Below are positions 28,885-43,500 of a stretch of DNA of 64,000 nt, piece after piece. The notes below the pieces were generated by a model that had not been told where the DNA came from, did no database searches, and saw only the letters and a list, made by a program, of their open reading frames with translations. The translations under genes were made by a program, and so were the position numbers. This DNA is from Heligmosomoides polygyrus polygyrus (Eukaryota > Nematoda > Chromadorea > Rhabditida > Heligmosomidae). Position 1 is the first letter of the stretch, and each line of letters starts with the position of its first letter. The stretch is taken from the NCBI GenBank assembly GCA_947396885.1, contig OX377202.1, positions 1-64,000 of the forward strand, in the 5' to 3' direction.

Positions 28885-31800
28885 GAGAGTTGTGATCATG
28901 TCGGTGTGAAGAGCCTACAACTCTGCTCACATTCGCATTTTCGGGCTGATAGCTTTCCGGGTCTCACCGCAGTGGTCGACTGAATACGGAAAAAATCCTG
29001 TCACTCAAGCCTAACCTGCATATTCGCACCGCTATAACTTTGCCCGTTCTCAAGCTACGTCGCTGTGCTTTAGCGCACTCGTAGAACATTTTACTGACTA
29101 CAAAACCCACAAGCTGTAGCCAAAAGGATTCAAGCTTTACGGAGTTGTTGCGCTCCAAACATGCCCGCGCGTGTAATTTGGCACATCAGCGGTCGATATT
29201 CTCCGCGCCCTTACTCTCTCAGATTACACTTCTCGCTGCTATAAATGAAACCTTTCAATTGGATATCAAAAGCTCTATCGAATGGTTCCCAACATGGCGA
29301 AGTTTGAAAATATTGGTTTTCTGTGACGTCGTCGTCAGCGCAGGCTCGGCTTAGCTTGTGCTCATCCCCGAGGGGAAATTGTCAAAAAATCAGTTTTTCC
29401 GAATTTGGTCGTGATTGATACCGTTCGATAGAGTTTTTCAAGCTGAACAGAATCGTATCACAGCTAGCGTCGAGTACTGAAATATGGGCAAGCAAAGGGC
29501 GGAAGAACCTTCAGCCGCTAAGTCCGTCGCCCTAAAACGGCAGCTTGGGTTAAGGCAATATAGGAAGGTGGAGAGTTGTGATCATGTCGGTGTGAAGAAC
29601 CTTCACAACTCTGCTCACCTTCGTATTTTCGGGCTGATAGCTTTCCGGGTCTCACCGCAGTGGTCAACTGAATTCGGAAAAAATCCTGTCACTCAAGCCT
29701 AACCTGCATATGCGCACCGCTATAACTTTGCCCGTTCTCAAGCTACGTCGCTGTGCTTTAGCGCACTCGTAGAACATTTTACTGACTACAAAACCCACAA
29801 GCTGTAGCCAAAAGGATTCAAGCTTTACGGAGTTGTTGCGCTCCAAACATGCCCGCGCGTGTAATTTGGCACATCAGCGGTCGATATTCTCCGCGCCCTT
29901 ACTCTCTCAGATTACACTTCTCGCTGCTATAAATGAAACCTTTCAATTGGATATCAAAAGCTCTATCGAATGGTTCCCAACATGGCGAAGTTTGAAAATA
30001 TTGGTTTTCTGTGACGTCGTCGTCAGCGCAGGCTCGGCTTAGCTTGTGCTCATCCCCGAGGGGAAATTGTCAAAAAATCAGTTTTTCCGAATTTGGTCGT
30101 GATTGATACCGTTCGATAGAGCTTTTCAAGCTGAACAGAATCGTATCATTGCTAGCGTCGAGTACTGAAATATGGGCAGGCAAAGGGCGGAAGAAGCTTC
30201 AGCCGCTAAGTCCGTCGCCCTAAAACGGCAGCTTGGGTTAAGGCAATATAGGAAGGTGGAGAGTTGTGATCATGTCGGTGTGAAGAGCCTACAACTCTGC
30301 TCACATTCGCATTTTCGGGCTGATAGCTTTCCGGGTCTCACCGCAGTGGTCGACTGAATACGGAAAAAATCCTGTCACTCAAGCCTAACCTGCATATTCG
30401 CACCGCTATAACTTTGCCCGTTCTCAAGCTACGTCGCTGTGCTTTAGCGCACTCGTAGAACATTTTACTGACTACAAAACCCACAAGCTGTAGCCAAAAG
30501 GATTCAAGCTTTACGGAGTTGTTGCGCTCCAAACATGCCCGCGCGTGTAATTTGGCACATCAACGGTCGATATTCTCCGCGCCCTTATTCTCTCAGATTA
30601 CACTTCTCGCTGCTATAGATCAAACCGTTCAATTGGATATCAAAAGCTCTATCGAATGGTTCCTAAAATGGCGAAATTTGAAAATATTGGTTTTCTGTGA
30701 CGTCGTCGTCAGCGCAGGCTCGGCTTAGCTTGTGCTCGTCCCCGAGGGGAAATTGTCAAAAAATCAGTTTTTCCAAATTTGGTCGTGATTAATACCGTTC
30801 GATAGAGCTTTTCAAGCTGAACAGAATCGTATCACAGCTAGCGTCGAGTACTGAAATATGGGCAAGCAAAGGGCGGAAGAAGCTTCAGCCGCTAAGTCCG
30901 TCGCCCTAAAACGGCAGCTTGGGTTAAGGCAATATAGGAAGGTGGAGAGTTGTGATCATGTCGGTGTGAAGAACCTTCACAATTCTGCTCACCTTCGCAT
31001 TTTCGGGATGATAGCTTTCCGGGTCTCACCGCAGTGGTCGACTGAATTCGGAAAAAATCCTGTCACTCAAGCCTAACCTGCATATTCGCACCGCTATAAC
31101 TTTGCCCGTTCTCAAGCTACGTCGCTGCGCTTTGGAGAGCTACTAGACCTTCTTACTTTCTACAAAACCCACAAGCTGTAACTGGAAGGATTAAAGCTTG
31201 ACGGAGTTGTTGTGCTCCAAACACGCCCGCGCGTGTAATTTGGCACATCAGCGGTCGATATTCTCCGCGCCCTTACTCGTTCAGATTACGCTTCTCGCTG
31301 CTATAGATAAAACCGTTCAATTCGCTGTCAAAAACTCTACCGAGCGGTACCCAATATGGCGAAATTTGAAAATATTGGTTTTCTGTGACGTCGTCGTCAG
31401 CGCAGGCTCGGCTTAGCTTGTGCTCATCCCCGAGGGGAAATTGTCAAAAAATCAGTTTTTCCGAATTTGGTCGTGATTGATACCGTTCAATAGAGCTTTT
31501 CAAGCTGAACAGAATCGTATCACAGCTAGCGTCGAGTACTGAAATATGGGCAGGCAAAGGGCGGAAGAAGCTTCAGCCGCTAAGTCCGTCGCCCTAAAAC
31601 GGCAGCTTGGGTTAAGGCAATATAGGAAGGTCGAGAGTTGTGATCATGTCGGTGTGAAGAGCCTACAACTCTGCTCACATTCGCATTTTCGGGCTGATAG
31701 CTTTCCGGGTCTCACCGCAGTGGTCGACTGAATTCGGAAAAAATCCTGTCACTCAAGCCTAACCTGCATATTCGCGCCGCTATAACTTTGCCCGTTCTCA

Positions 31801-34800
31801 AGCTACGTCGTGTGCTTTAGCGCAATCTTAGAACGTTTTACTGACTACATAATCCACAAGCTGTAGCCAAAAGGATTCAAGCTTTACGGAGTTGTTGTGC
31901 TCCAAACATGCCCGCGCGTGTAATTTGGCACATCAGCGGTCGATATTCTCCGCGCCCTTACTCGCTCAGATTACACTTCTCGCTACTATAAATGAAACCG
32001 TTCAATTGGATATCAAAAGCTCTATCGAATGGTTCCCAACATGGCGAAATTTGAAAATATTGGTTTTCTGTGACGTCGTCGTCAGCGCAGGCTCGGCTTA
32101 GCTTGTGCTCGTCCCCGAGGGGAAATTGTCAAAAAATCAGTTTTTCCGAAATTGGTCGTGATTGATACCGTTCGATAGAGCTTTTCAAGCTGAACAGAAT
32201 CGTATCATTGCTAGCGTCGAGTACTGAAATATGGGCAAGCAAAGGGCGGAAGAAGCTTCAGCCGCTAAGTCCGTCGCCCTAAAACGGCAGCTTGGGTTAA
32301 GGCAATATAGGAAGGTGGAGAGTTGTGATCATGTCGGTGTGAAGAACCTTCACAATTCTGCTCACCTTCGCATTTTCGGGATGATAGCTTTCCGGGTCTC
32401 ACCGCAGTGGTCGACTGAATTCGGAAAAAATCCTGTCACTCAAGCCTAACCTGCATATTCGCACCGCTATAACTTTGCCCGTTCTCAAGCTACGTCGCTG
32501 CGCTTTGGAGAGCTACTAGACCTTCTTACTTTCTACAAAACCCACAAGCTGTAACTGGAAGGATTAAAGCTTGACGGAGTTGTTGTGCTCCAAACACGCC
32601 CGCGCGTGTAATTTGGCACATCAGCGGTCGATATTCTCCGCGCCCTTACTCGTTCAGATTACGCTTCTCGCTGCTATAGATAAAACCGTTCAATTCGCTG
32701 TCAAAAACTCTACCGAGCGGTACCCAATATGGCGAAATTTGAAAATATTGGTTTTCTGTGACGTCGTCGTCAGCGCAGGCTCGGCTTAGCTTGTGCTCAT
32801 CCCCGAGGGGAAATTGTCAAAAAATCAGTTTTTCCGAATTTGGTCGTGATTGATACCGTTCAATAGAGCTTTTCAAGCTGAACAGAATCGTATCACAGCT
32901 AGCGTCGAGTACTGAAATATGGGCAGGCAAAGGGCGGAAGAAGCTTCAGCCGCTAAGTCCGTCGCCCTAAAACGGCAGCTTGGGTTAAGGCAATATAGGA
33001 AGGTCGAGAGTTGTGATCATGTCGGTGTGAAGAGCCTACAACTCTGCTCACATTCGCATTTTCGGGCTGATAGCTTTCCGGGTCTCACCGCAGTGGTCGA
33101 CTGAATACGGAAAAAATCCTGTCACTCAAGCCTAACCTGCATATTCGCACCGCTATAACTTTGCCCGTTCTCAAGCTACGTCGCTGTGCTTTAGCGCACT
33201 CGTAGAACATTTTACTGACTACAAAACCCACAAGCTGTAGCCAAAAGGATTCAAGCTTTACGGAGTTGTTGCGCTCCAAACATGCCCGCGCGTGTAATTT
33301 GGCACATCAGCGGTCGATATTCTCCGCGCCCTTACTCTCTCAGATTACACTTCTCGCTGCTATAAATGAAACCTTTCAATTGGATATCAAAAGCTCTATC
33401 GAATGGTTCCCAACATGGCGAAGTTTGAAAATATTGGTTTTCTGTGACGTCGTCGTCAGCGCAGGCTCGGCTTAGCTTGTGCTCATCCCCGAGGGGAAAT
33501 TGTCAAAAAATCAGTTTTTCCGAATTTGGTCGTGATTGATACCGTTCGATAGAGTTTTTCAAGCTGAACAGAATCGTATCACAGCTAGCGTCGAGTACTG
33601 AAATATGGGCAAGCAAAGGGCGGAAGAACCTTCAGCCGCTAAGTCCGTCGCCCTAAAACGGCAGCTTGGGTTAAGGCAATATAGGAAGGTGGAGAGTTGT
33701 GATCATGTCGGTGTGAAGAACCTTCACAACTCTGCTCACCTTCGTATTTTCGGGCTGATAGCTTTCCGGGTCTCACCGCAGTGGTCAACTGAATTCGGAA
33801 AAAATCCTGTCACTCAAGCCTAACCTGCATATGCGCACCGCTATAACTTTGCCCGTTCTCAAGCTACGTCGCTGTGCTTTAGCGCACTCGTAGAACATTT
33901 TACTGACTACAAAACCCACAAGCTGTAGCCAAAAGGATTCAAGCTTTACGGAGTTGTTGCGCTCCAAACATGCCCGCGCGTGTAATTTGGCACATCAGCG
34001 GTCGATATTCTCCGCGCCCTTACTCTCTCAGATTACACTTCTCGCTGCTATAAATGAAACCTTTCAATTGGATATCAAAAGCTCTATCGAATGGTTCCCA
34101 ACATGGCGAAGTTTGAAAATATTGGTTTTCTGTGACGTCGTCGTCAGCGCAGGCTCGGCTTAGCTTGTGCTCATCCCCGAGGGGAAATTGTCAAAAAATC
34201 AGTTTTTCCGAATTTGGTCGTGATTGATACCGTTCGATAGAGCTTTTCAAGCTGAACAGAATCGTATCATTGCTAGCGTCGAGTACTGAAATATGGGCAG
34301 GCAAAGGGCGGAAGAAGCTTCAGCCGCTAAGTCCGTCGCCCTAAAACGGCAGCTTGGGTTAAGGCAATATAGGAAGGTGGAGAGTTGTGATCATGTCGGT
34401 GTGAAGAGCCTACAACTCTGCTCACATTCGCATTTTCGGGCTGATAGCTTTCCGGGTCTCACCGCAGTGGTCGACTGAATACGGAAAAAATCCTGTCACT
34501 CAAGCCTAACCTGCATATTCGCACCGCTATAACTTTGCCCGTTCTCAAGCTACGTCGCTGTGCTTTAGCGCACTCGTAGAACATTTTACTGACTACAAAA
34601 CCCACAAGCTGTAGCCAAAAGGATTCAAGCTTTACGGAGTTGTTGCGCTCCAAACATGCCCGCGCGTGTAATTTGGCACATCAACGGTCGATATTCTCCG
34701 CGCCCTTATTCTCTCAGATTACACTTCTCGCTGCTATAGATCAAACCGTTCAATTGGATATCAAAAGCTCTATCGAATGGTTCCTAAAATGGCGAAATTT

Positions 34801-37126
34801 GAAAATATTGGTTTTCTGTGACGTCGTCGTCAGCGCAGGCTCGGCTTAGCTTGTGCTCGTCCCCGAGGGGAAATTGTCAAAAAATCAGTTTTTCCAAATT
34901 TGGTCGTGATTAATACCGTTCGATAGAGCTTTTCAAGCTGAACAGAATCGTATCACAGCTAGCGTCGAGTACTGAAATATGGGCAAGCAAAGGGCGGAAG
35001 AAGCTTCAGCCGCTAAGTCCGTCGCCCTAAAACGGCAGCTTGGGTTAAGGCAATATAGGAAGGTGGAGAGTTGTGATCATGTCGGTGTGAAGAACCTTCA
35101 CAATTCTGCTCACCTTCGCATTTTCGGGATGATAGCTTTCCGGGTCTCACCGCAGTGGTCGACTGAATTCGGAAAAAATCCTGTCACTCAAGCCTAACCT
35201 GCATATTCGCACCGCTATAACTTTGCCCGTTCTCAAGCTACGTCGCTGCGCTTTGGAGAGCTACTAGACCTTCTTACTTTCTACAAAACCCACAAGCTGT
35301 AACTGGAAGGATTAAAGCTTGACGGAGTTGTTGTGCTCCAAACACGCCCGCGCGTGTAATTTGGCACATCAGCGGTCGATATTCTCCGCGCCCTTACTCG
35401 TTCAGATTACGCTTCTCGCTGCTATAGATAAAACCGTTCAATTCGCTGTCAAAAACTCTACCGAGCGGTACCCAATATGGCGAAATTTGAAAATATTGGT
35501 TTTCTGTGACGTCGTCGTCAGCGCAGGCTCGGCTTAGCTTGTGCTCATCCCCGAGGGGAAATTGTCAAAAAATCAGTTTTTCCGAATTTGGTCGTGATTG
35601 ATACCGTTCAATAGAGCTTTTCAAGCTGAACAGAATCGTATCACAGCTAGCGTCGAGTACTGAAATATGGGCAGGCAAAGGGCGGAAGAAGCTTCAGCCG
35701 CTAAGTCCGTCGCCCTAAAACGGCAGCTTGGGTTAAGGCAATATAGGAAGGTCGAGAGTTGTGATCATGTCGGTGTGAAGAGCCTACAACTCTGCTCACA
35801 TTCGCATTTTCGGGCTGATAGCTTTCCGGGTCTCACCGCAGTGGTCGACTGAATTCGGAAAAAATCCTGTCACTCAAGCCTAACCTGCATATTCGCGCCG
35901 CTATAACTTTGCCCGTTCTCAAGCTACGTCGTGTGCTTTAGCGCAATCTTAGAACGTTTTACTGACTACATAATCCACAAGCTGTAGCCAAAAGGATTCA
36001 AGCTTTACGGAGTTGTTGTGCTCCAAACATGCCCGCGCGTGTAATTTGGCACATCAGCGGTCGATATTCTCCGCGCCCTTACTCGCTCAGATTACACTTC
36101 TCGCTACTATAAATGAAACCGTTCAATTGGATATCAAAAGCTCTATCGAATGGTTCCCAACATGGCGAAATTTGAAAATATTGGTTTTCTGTGACGTCGT
36201 CGTCAGCGCAGGCTCGGCTTAGCTTGTGCTCGTCCCCGAGGGGAAATTGTCAAAAAATCAGTTTTTCCGAAATTGGTCGTGATTGATACCGTTCGATAGA
36301 GCTTTTCAAGCTGAACAGAATCGTATCATTGCTAGCGTCGAGTACTGAAATATGGGCAAGCAAAGGGCGGAAGAAGCTTCAGCCGCTAAGTCCGTCGCCC
36401 TAAAACGGCAGCTTGGGTTAAGGCAATATAGGAAGGTGGAGAGTTGTGATCATGTCGGTGTGAAGAACCTTCACAATTCTGCTCACCTTCGCATTTTCGG
36501 GATGATAGCTTTCCGGGTCTCACCGCAGTGGTCGACTGAATTCGGAAAAAATCCTGTCACTCAAGCCTAACCTGCATATTCGCACCGCTATAACTTTGCC
36601 CGTTCTCAAGCTACGTCGCTGCGCTTTGGAGAGCTACTAGACCTTCTTACTTTCTACAAAACCCACAAGCTGTAACTGGAAGGATTAAAGCTTGACGGAG
36701 TTGTTGTGCTCCAAACACGCCCGCGCGTGTAATTTGGCACATCAGCGGTCGATATTCTCCGCGCCCTTACTCGTTCAGATTACGCTTCTCGCTGCTATAG
36801 ATAAAACCGTTCAATTCGCTGTCAAAAACTCTACCGAGCGGTACCCAATATGGCGAAATTTGAAAATATTGGTTTTCTGTGACGTCGTCGTCAGCGCAGG
36901 CTCGGCTTAGCTTGTGCTCATCCCCGAGGGGAAATTGTCAAAAAATCAGTTTTTCCGAATTTGGTCGTGATTGATACCGTTCAATAGAGCTTTTCAAGCT
37001 GAACAGAATCGTATCACAGCTAGCGTCGAGTACTGAAATATGGGCAGGCAAAGGGCGGAAGAAGCTTCAGCCGCTAAGTCCGTCGCCCTAAAACGGCAGC
37101 TTGGGTTAAGGCAATATAGGAAGGTC
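28885..37126 (+). repeat. Tandem duplication of a 4,121-bp satellite hexamer
   Basis: Copies are 28885-33005 and 33006-37126, six units each. Every checked variant recurs at +4,121 bp. The match begins after the G/C difference at 28884/33005 (GGTGGAG against GGTCGAG). It ends at the A/T difference at 33107/37228 (GAATACGG against GAATTCGG), leaving about 101 bp of identity at the junction. Confidence 0.9.
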
Positions 37127-39787
37127 GAGAGTTGTGATCATGTCGGTGTGAAGAGCCTACAACTCTGCTCACATTCGCATTTTCGGGCTGATAGCTTTCC
37201 GGGTCTCACCGCAGTGGTCGACTGAATTCGGAAAAAATCCTGTCACTCAAGCCTAACCTGCATATTCGCGCCGCTATAACTTTGCCCGTTCTCAAGCTAC
37301 GTCGTGTGCTTTAGCGCACTCTTAGAACGTTTTACTGACTACATAATCCACAAGCTGTAGCCAAAAGGATTCAAGCTTTACGGAGTTGTTGTGCTCCAAA
37401 CATGCCCGCGCGTGTAATTTGGCACATCAGCGGTCGATATTCTCCGCGCCCTTACTCGCTCAGATTACACTTCTCGCTACTATAAATGAAACCGTTCAAT
37501 TGGATATCAAAAGCTCTATCGAATGGTTCCCAACATGGCGAAATTTGAAAATATTGGTTTTCTGTGACGTCGTCGTCAGCGCAGGCTCGGCTTAGCTTGT
37601 GCTCGTCCCCGAGGGGAAATTGTCAAAAAATCAGTTTTTCCGAAATTGGTCGTGATTGATACCGTTCGATAGAGCTTTTCAAGCTGAACAGAATCGTATC
37701 ATTGCTAGCGTCGAGTACTGAAATATGGGCAGGCAAAGGGCAGAAGAAGCTTCAGCCGCTAAGTCCGTCGCCCTAAAACGGCAGCTTGGGTTAAGGCAAT
37801 ATAGGAAGGTGGAGAGTTGTGATCATGTCGGTGTGAAGAACCTTCCCAACTCTGCTCACCTTCGCATTTTCGGTCTGATAGCTTTCCGCGTCTCACCGCA
37901 GTGGTCGACTGAATTCGGAAAAAAATCCTGTCACTCAAGCCTAACCTGCATATTCGCGCCGCTATAACTTTGCCCGTTCTCAAGCTACGTCGTGTGCTTT
38001 AGCGCACTCTTAGAACGTTTTACTGACTACATAATCCACAAGCTGTAGCCAAAAGGATTCAAGCTTTACGGAGTTGTTGTGCTCCAAACATGCTCGCGCG
38101 TGTAATTTGGCACATCAGCGGTCGATATTCTCCGCGCCCTTACTCGCTCAGATTACACTTCTCGCTACTATAAATGAAACCGTTCAATTGGATATCAAAA
38201 GCTCTATCGAATGGTTCCTAACATGGCGAAATGTGAAAATATTGGTTTTCTGTGACGTCGTCGTCAGCGCAGGCTCGGCTTAGCTCGTGCTCGTCCCCGA
38301 GGGGAAATTGTCAAAAAATCAGTTTTTCCGAAATTGGTCGTGATTGATACCGTTCGATAGAACTTTTCAAGCTGAACAGAATCCTATCACAGCTAGCCTC
38401 GAGTACTGAAATATGGGCAAGCAAAGGGCGGAAGAAGCTTCAGCCGCTAAGTCCGTCGCCCTAAAACGGCAGCTTGGGTTAAGGCAATATTGGAAGGTGG
38501 AGAGTTGTGATCATGTCGGTGTGAAGAACCTTCACAACTTGCTCACCTTCGCATTTTCGGGATGATAGCTTTCCGGGTCTCACCGCAGTGGTCGACAGAA
38601 TTCGGAAAAAATCCTGTCACTCAAGCCTAACCTGCATATTCGCACCGCTATAACTTTGCCCGTTCTCAAGCTACGTCGCTGCGCTTTGGAGCGCTACTAG
38701 ACCTTCTTACTTTCTACAAAACCCACAAGCTGTAACCGGAAGGATTAAAGCTTGAAGGAGTTGTTGTGCTCCAAACACGCCCGCGCGTGTAATTTGGCAC
38801 ATCAGCGGTCGATATTCTCCGCGCCCTTACTCGCTCAGATTACACTTCTCGCTACTATAAATGAAACCGTTCAATTGGATATCAAAAGCTCTATCGAATG
38901 GTTCCCAACATGGCGAAATTTGAAAATATTGGTTTTCTGTGACGTCGTCGTCAGCGCAGGCTCGGCTTAGCTCGTGCTCGTCCTCGAGGGGAAATTGTCA
39001 AAAAATCAGTTTTTCCGAAATTGGTCGTGATTGATACCGTTCAATAGAGCTTTTCAAGCTGAACAGAATCGTATCATTGCTAGCGTCGAGTACTGAAATA
39101 TGGGCAAGCAAAGGGCGGAAGAACCTTCAGCCGCTAAGTCCGCCGCCCTAAAACGGCAGCTTGGGTTAAGGCAATATAGGAAGGTGGAGAGTTGTGATCA
39201 TGTCGGTGTGAAGAACCTGCACAACTCTGCTCACCTTCGCATTTTCGGGCTGATAGCTTTCCGGGTCTCACCGCAGTGGTCGACTGAATTCGGAAAAAAT
39301 CCTGTCACTCAAGCCTAACCTGCATATTCGCACCGCTATAACTTTGCCCGTTCTTAAGCTACGTCGCTGTGCTTTAGCGCTCTCGTAGAACATTTTACTG
39401 ACAACAAAACCCACAAGGTGTAGTCAAAAGGATTCAAGCTTTACAGAGTTGTTGTGCTCCAAACACGCCCGCGCGTGTAATTTGGCACATCAGCGGTCGA
39501 TATTCTCCGCGCCCTTACTCGCTCAGATTACACTTCTCGCTACTATAAATGAAACCGTTCAATTGGATATCAAAAGCTCTATCGAATGGTTCCCAACATG
39601 GCGAAATTTGAAAATACTGGTTTTCTGTGACGTCGTCGTCAGCGCAGGCTCGGCTTAGCTTGTGCTCATCCCCGAGGGGAAATTGTCAAAAAATCAGTTT
39701 TTCCGAATTTGGTCGTGATTGATACCGTTCGATAGAGCTTTTCAAGCTGAACAGAATCGTATCACAGCTAGCGTCGAGTACTGAAAT

Positions 39788-40551
39788 ATGGGCAAGCAAA
39801 GGGCGGAAGAAGCTTCAGCCGCTAAGTCCGTCGCCCTAAAACGGCAGCTTGGGTTAAGGCAATATAGGAAGGTCGAGAGTTGTGATCATGTCGGTGTGAA
39901 GAGCCTACAACTCTGCTCACATTCGCATTTTCGGGCTGATAGCTTTCCGGGTCTCACCGCAGTGGTCGACTGAATTCGGAAAAAATCCTGTCACTCAAGC
40001 CTAACCTGCATATTCGCACCGCTATAACTTTGCCCGTTCTCAAGCTACGTCACTGCGCTTTGGAGCGCTACAAGACCTTCTTACTTTCTACAGGGGATAT
40101 TGTCAAAAAATCAGTTTTTCCGAAATTGGTCGTGATTGATACCGTTCGATAGAGCTTTTCAAGCTGAACAGAATCGTATTATTGCTAGCGTCGAGTACTG
40201 AAATATGGGCAGGCAAAGGGCGGAAGAAACTTCAGCCGCTAAGTCCGTCGCCCTAAAACGGCAGCTTGGGTTAAGGCAATATAGGAAGGTCGAGAGTTGT
40301 GATCATGTCGGTGTGAAGAGCCTACAACTCTGCTCACATTCGCATTTTCGGGCTGATAGCTTTCCGGGCCTCACCGCAGTGGTCGACTGAATTCGGAAAA
40401 AATCCTGTCACTCAAGCCTAACCTGCATATTCGCACCGCTATAACTTTGCCCGTTCTCAAGCTACGTCGCTGTGCTTTAGCGCACTCGTAGAATATTTTA
40501 CTTACTACAAAAACCGCAAGCTGTAGCCAAAAGGATTCAAGCTTTACGGAG
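39788..40551 (+). repeat. Truncated satellite unit, ~270-bp internal deletion
   Basis: At 40092-40093 TTACTTTCTACA joins directly to GGGGATATTGTC, removing about 270 bp between the two motifs and leaving a ~417-bp unit. Confidence 0.9.
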
Positions 40552-43500
40552 TTGTTGCGCTCCAAACATGCCCACGCGTGTAATTTGGCACATCAGCGGT
40601 CGATATTCTCCGCGCCCTTACTCGCTCAGATTACACTTCTCGCTGCTATAAATGAAACCTTTCAATTGGATATCAAAAGCTCTATCGAATGGTTCCCAAC
40701 ATGGCGAAGTTTGAAAATATTGGTTTTCTGTGACGTCGTCGTCAGCGCAGGCTCGGCTTAGCTTGTGCTCATCCCCGAGGGGAAATTGTCAAAAAATCAG
40801 TTTTTCCGAATTTGGTCGTGATTGATACCGTTCGATAGAGCTTTTCAAGCTGAACAGAATCGTATCATTGCTAGCGTCGAGTACTGAAATATGGGCAGGC
40901 AAAGGGCGGAAGAAGCTTCAGCCGCTAAGTCCGTCGCCCTAAAACGGCAGCTTGGGTTAAGGCAATATAGGAAGGTGGAGAGTTGTGATCATGTCGGTGT
41001 GAAGAGCCTACAACTCTGCTCACATTCGCATTTTCGGGCTGATAGCTTTCCGGGTCTCACCGCAGTGGTCGACTGAATACGGAAAAAATCCTGTCACTCA
41101 AGCCTAACCTGCATATTCGCACCGCTATAACTTTGCCCGTTCTCAAGCTACGTCGCTGTGCTTTAGCGCACTCGTAGAACATTTTACTGACTACAAAACC
41201 CACAAGCTGTAGCCAAAAGGATTCAAGCTTTACGGAGTTGTTGCGCTCCAAACATGCCCGCGCGTGTAATTTGGCACATCAACGGTCGATATTCTCCGCG
41301 CCCTTATTCTCTCAGATTACACTTCTCGCTGCTATAGATCAAACCGTTCAATTGGATATCAAAAGCTCTATCGAATGGTTCCTAAAATGGCGAAATTTGA
41401 AAATATTGGTTTTCTGTGACGTCGTCGTCAGCGCAGGCTCGGCTTAGCTTGTGCTCGTCCCCGAGGGGAAATTGTCAAAAAATCAGTTTTTCCAAATTTG
41501 GTCGTGATTAATACCGTTCGATAGAGCTTTTCAAGCTGAACAGAATCGTATCACAGCTAGCGTCGAGTACTGAAATATGGGCAAGCAAAGGGCGGAAGAA
41601 GCTTCAGCCGCTAAGTCCGTCGCCCTAAAACGGCAGCTTGGGTTAAGGCAATATAGGAAGGTGGAGAGTTGTGATCATGTCGGTGTGAAGAACCTTCACA
41701 ATTCTGCTCACCTTCGCATTTTCGGGATGATAGCTTTCCGGGTCTCACCGCAGTGGTCGACTGAATTCGGAAAAAATCCTGTCACTCAAGCCTAACCTGC
41801 ATATTCGCACCGCTATAACTTTGCCCGTTCTCAAGCTACGTCGCTGCGCTTTGGAGAGCTACTAGACCTTCTTACTTTCTACAAAACCCACAAGCTGTAA
41901 CTGGAAGGATTAAAGCTTGACGGAGTTGTTGTGCTCCAAACACGCCCGCGCGTGTAATTTGGCACATCAGCGGTCGATATTCTCCGCGCCCTTACTCGTT
42001 CAGATTACGCTTCTCGCTGCTATAGATAAAACCGTTCAATTCGCTGTCAAAAACTCTACCGAGCGGTACCCAATATGGCGAAATTTGAAAATATTGGTTT
42101 TCTGTGACGTCGTCGTCAGCGCAGGCTCGGCTTAGCTTGTGCTCATCCCCGAGGGGAAATTGTCAAAAAATCAGTTTTTCCGAATTTGGTCGTGATTGAT
42201 ACCGTTCAATAGAGCTTTTCAAGCTGAACAGAATCGTATCACAGCTAGCGTCGAGTACTGAAATATGGGCAGGCAAAGGGCGGAAGAAGCTTCAGCCGCT
42301 AAGTCCGTCGCCCTAAAACGGCAGCTTGGGTTAAGGCAATATAGGAAGGTCGAGAGTTGTGATCATGTCGGTGTGAAGAGCCTACAACTCTGCTCACATT
42401 CGCATTTTCGGGCTGATAGCTTTCCGGGTCTCACCGCAGTGGTCGACTGAATTCGGAAAAAATCCTGTCACTCAAGCCTAACCTGCATATTCGCGCCGCT
42501 ATAACTTTGCCCGTTCTCAAGCTACGTCGTGTGCTTTAGCGCAATCTTAGAACGTTTTACTGACTACATAATCCACAAGCTGTAGCCAAAAGGATTCAAG
42601 CTTTACGGAGTTGTTGTGCTCCAAACATGCCCGCGCGTGTAATTTGGCACATCAGCGGTCGATATTCTCCGCGCCCTTACTCGCTCAGATTACACTTCTC
42701 GCTACTATAAATGAAACCGTTCAATTGGATATCAAAAGCTCTATCGAATGGTTCCCAACATGGCGAAATTTGAAAATATTGGTTTTCTGTGACGTCGTCG
42801 TCAGCGCAGGCTCGGCTTAGCTTGTGCTCGTCCCCGAGGGGAAATTGTCAAAAAATCAGTTTTTCCGAAATTGGTCGTGATTGATACCGTTCGATAGAGC
42901 TTTTCAAGCTGAACAGAATCGTATCATTGCTAGCGTCGAGTACTGAAATATGGGCAAGCAAAGGGCGGAAGAAGCTTCAGCCGCTAAGTCCGTCGCCCTA
43001 AAACGGCAGCTTGGGTTAAGGCAATATAGGAAGGTGGAGAGTTGTGATCATGTCGGTGTGAAGAACCTTCACAATTCTGCTCACCTTCGCATTTTCGGGA
43101 TGATAGCTTTCCGGGTCTCACCGCAGTGGTCGACTGAATTCGGAAAAAATCCTGTCACTCAAGCCTAACCTGCATATTCGCACCGCTATAACTTTGCCCG
43201 TTCTCAAGCTACGTCGCTGCGCTTTGGAGAGCTACTAGACCTTCTTACTTTCTACAAAACCCACAAGCTGTAACTGGAAGGATTAAAGCTTGACGGAGTT
43301 GTTGTGCTCCAAACACGCCCGCGCGTGTAATTTGGCACATCAGCGGTCGATATTCTCCGCGCCCTTACTCGTTCAGATTACGCTTCTCGCTGCTATAGAT
43401 AAAACCGTTCAATTCGCTGTCAAAAACTCTACCGAGCGGTACCCAATATGGCGAAATTTGAAAATATTGGTTTTCTGTGACGTCGTCGTCAGCGCAGGCT

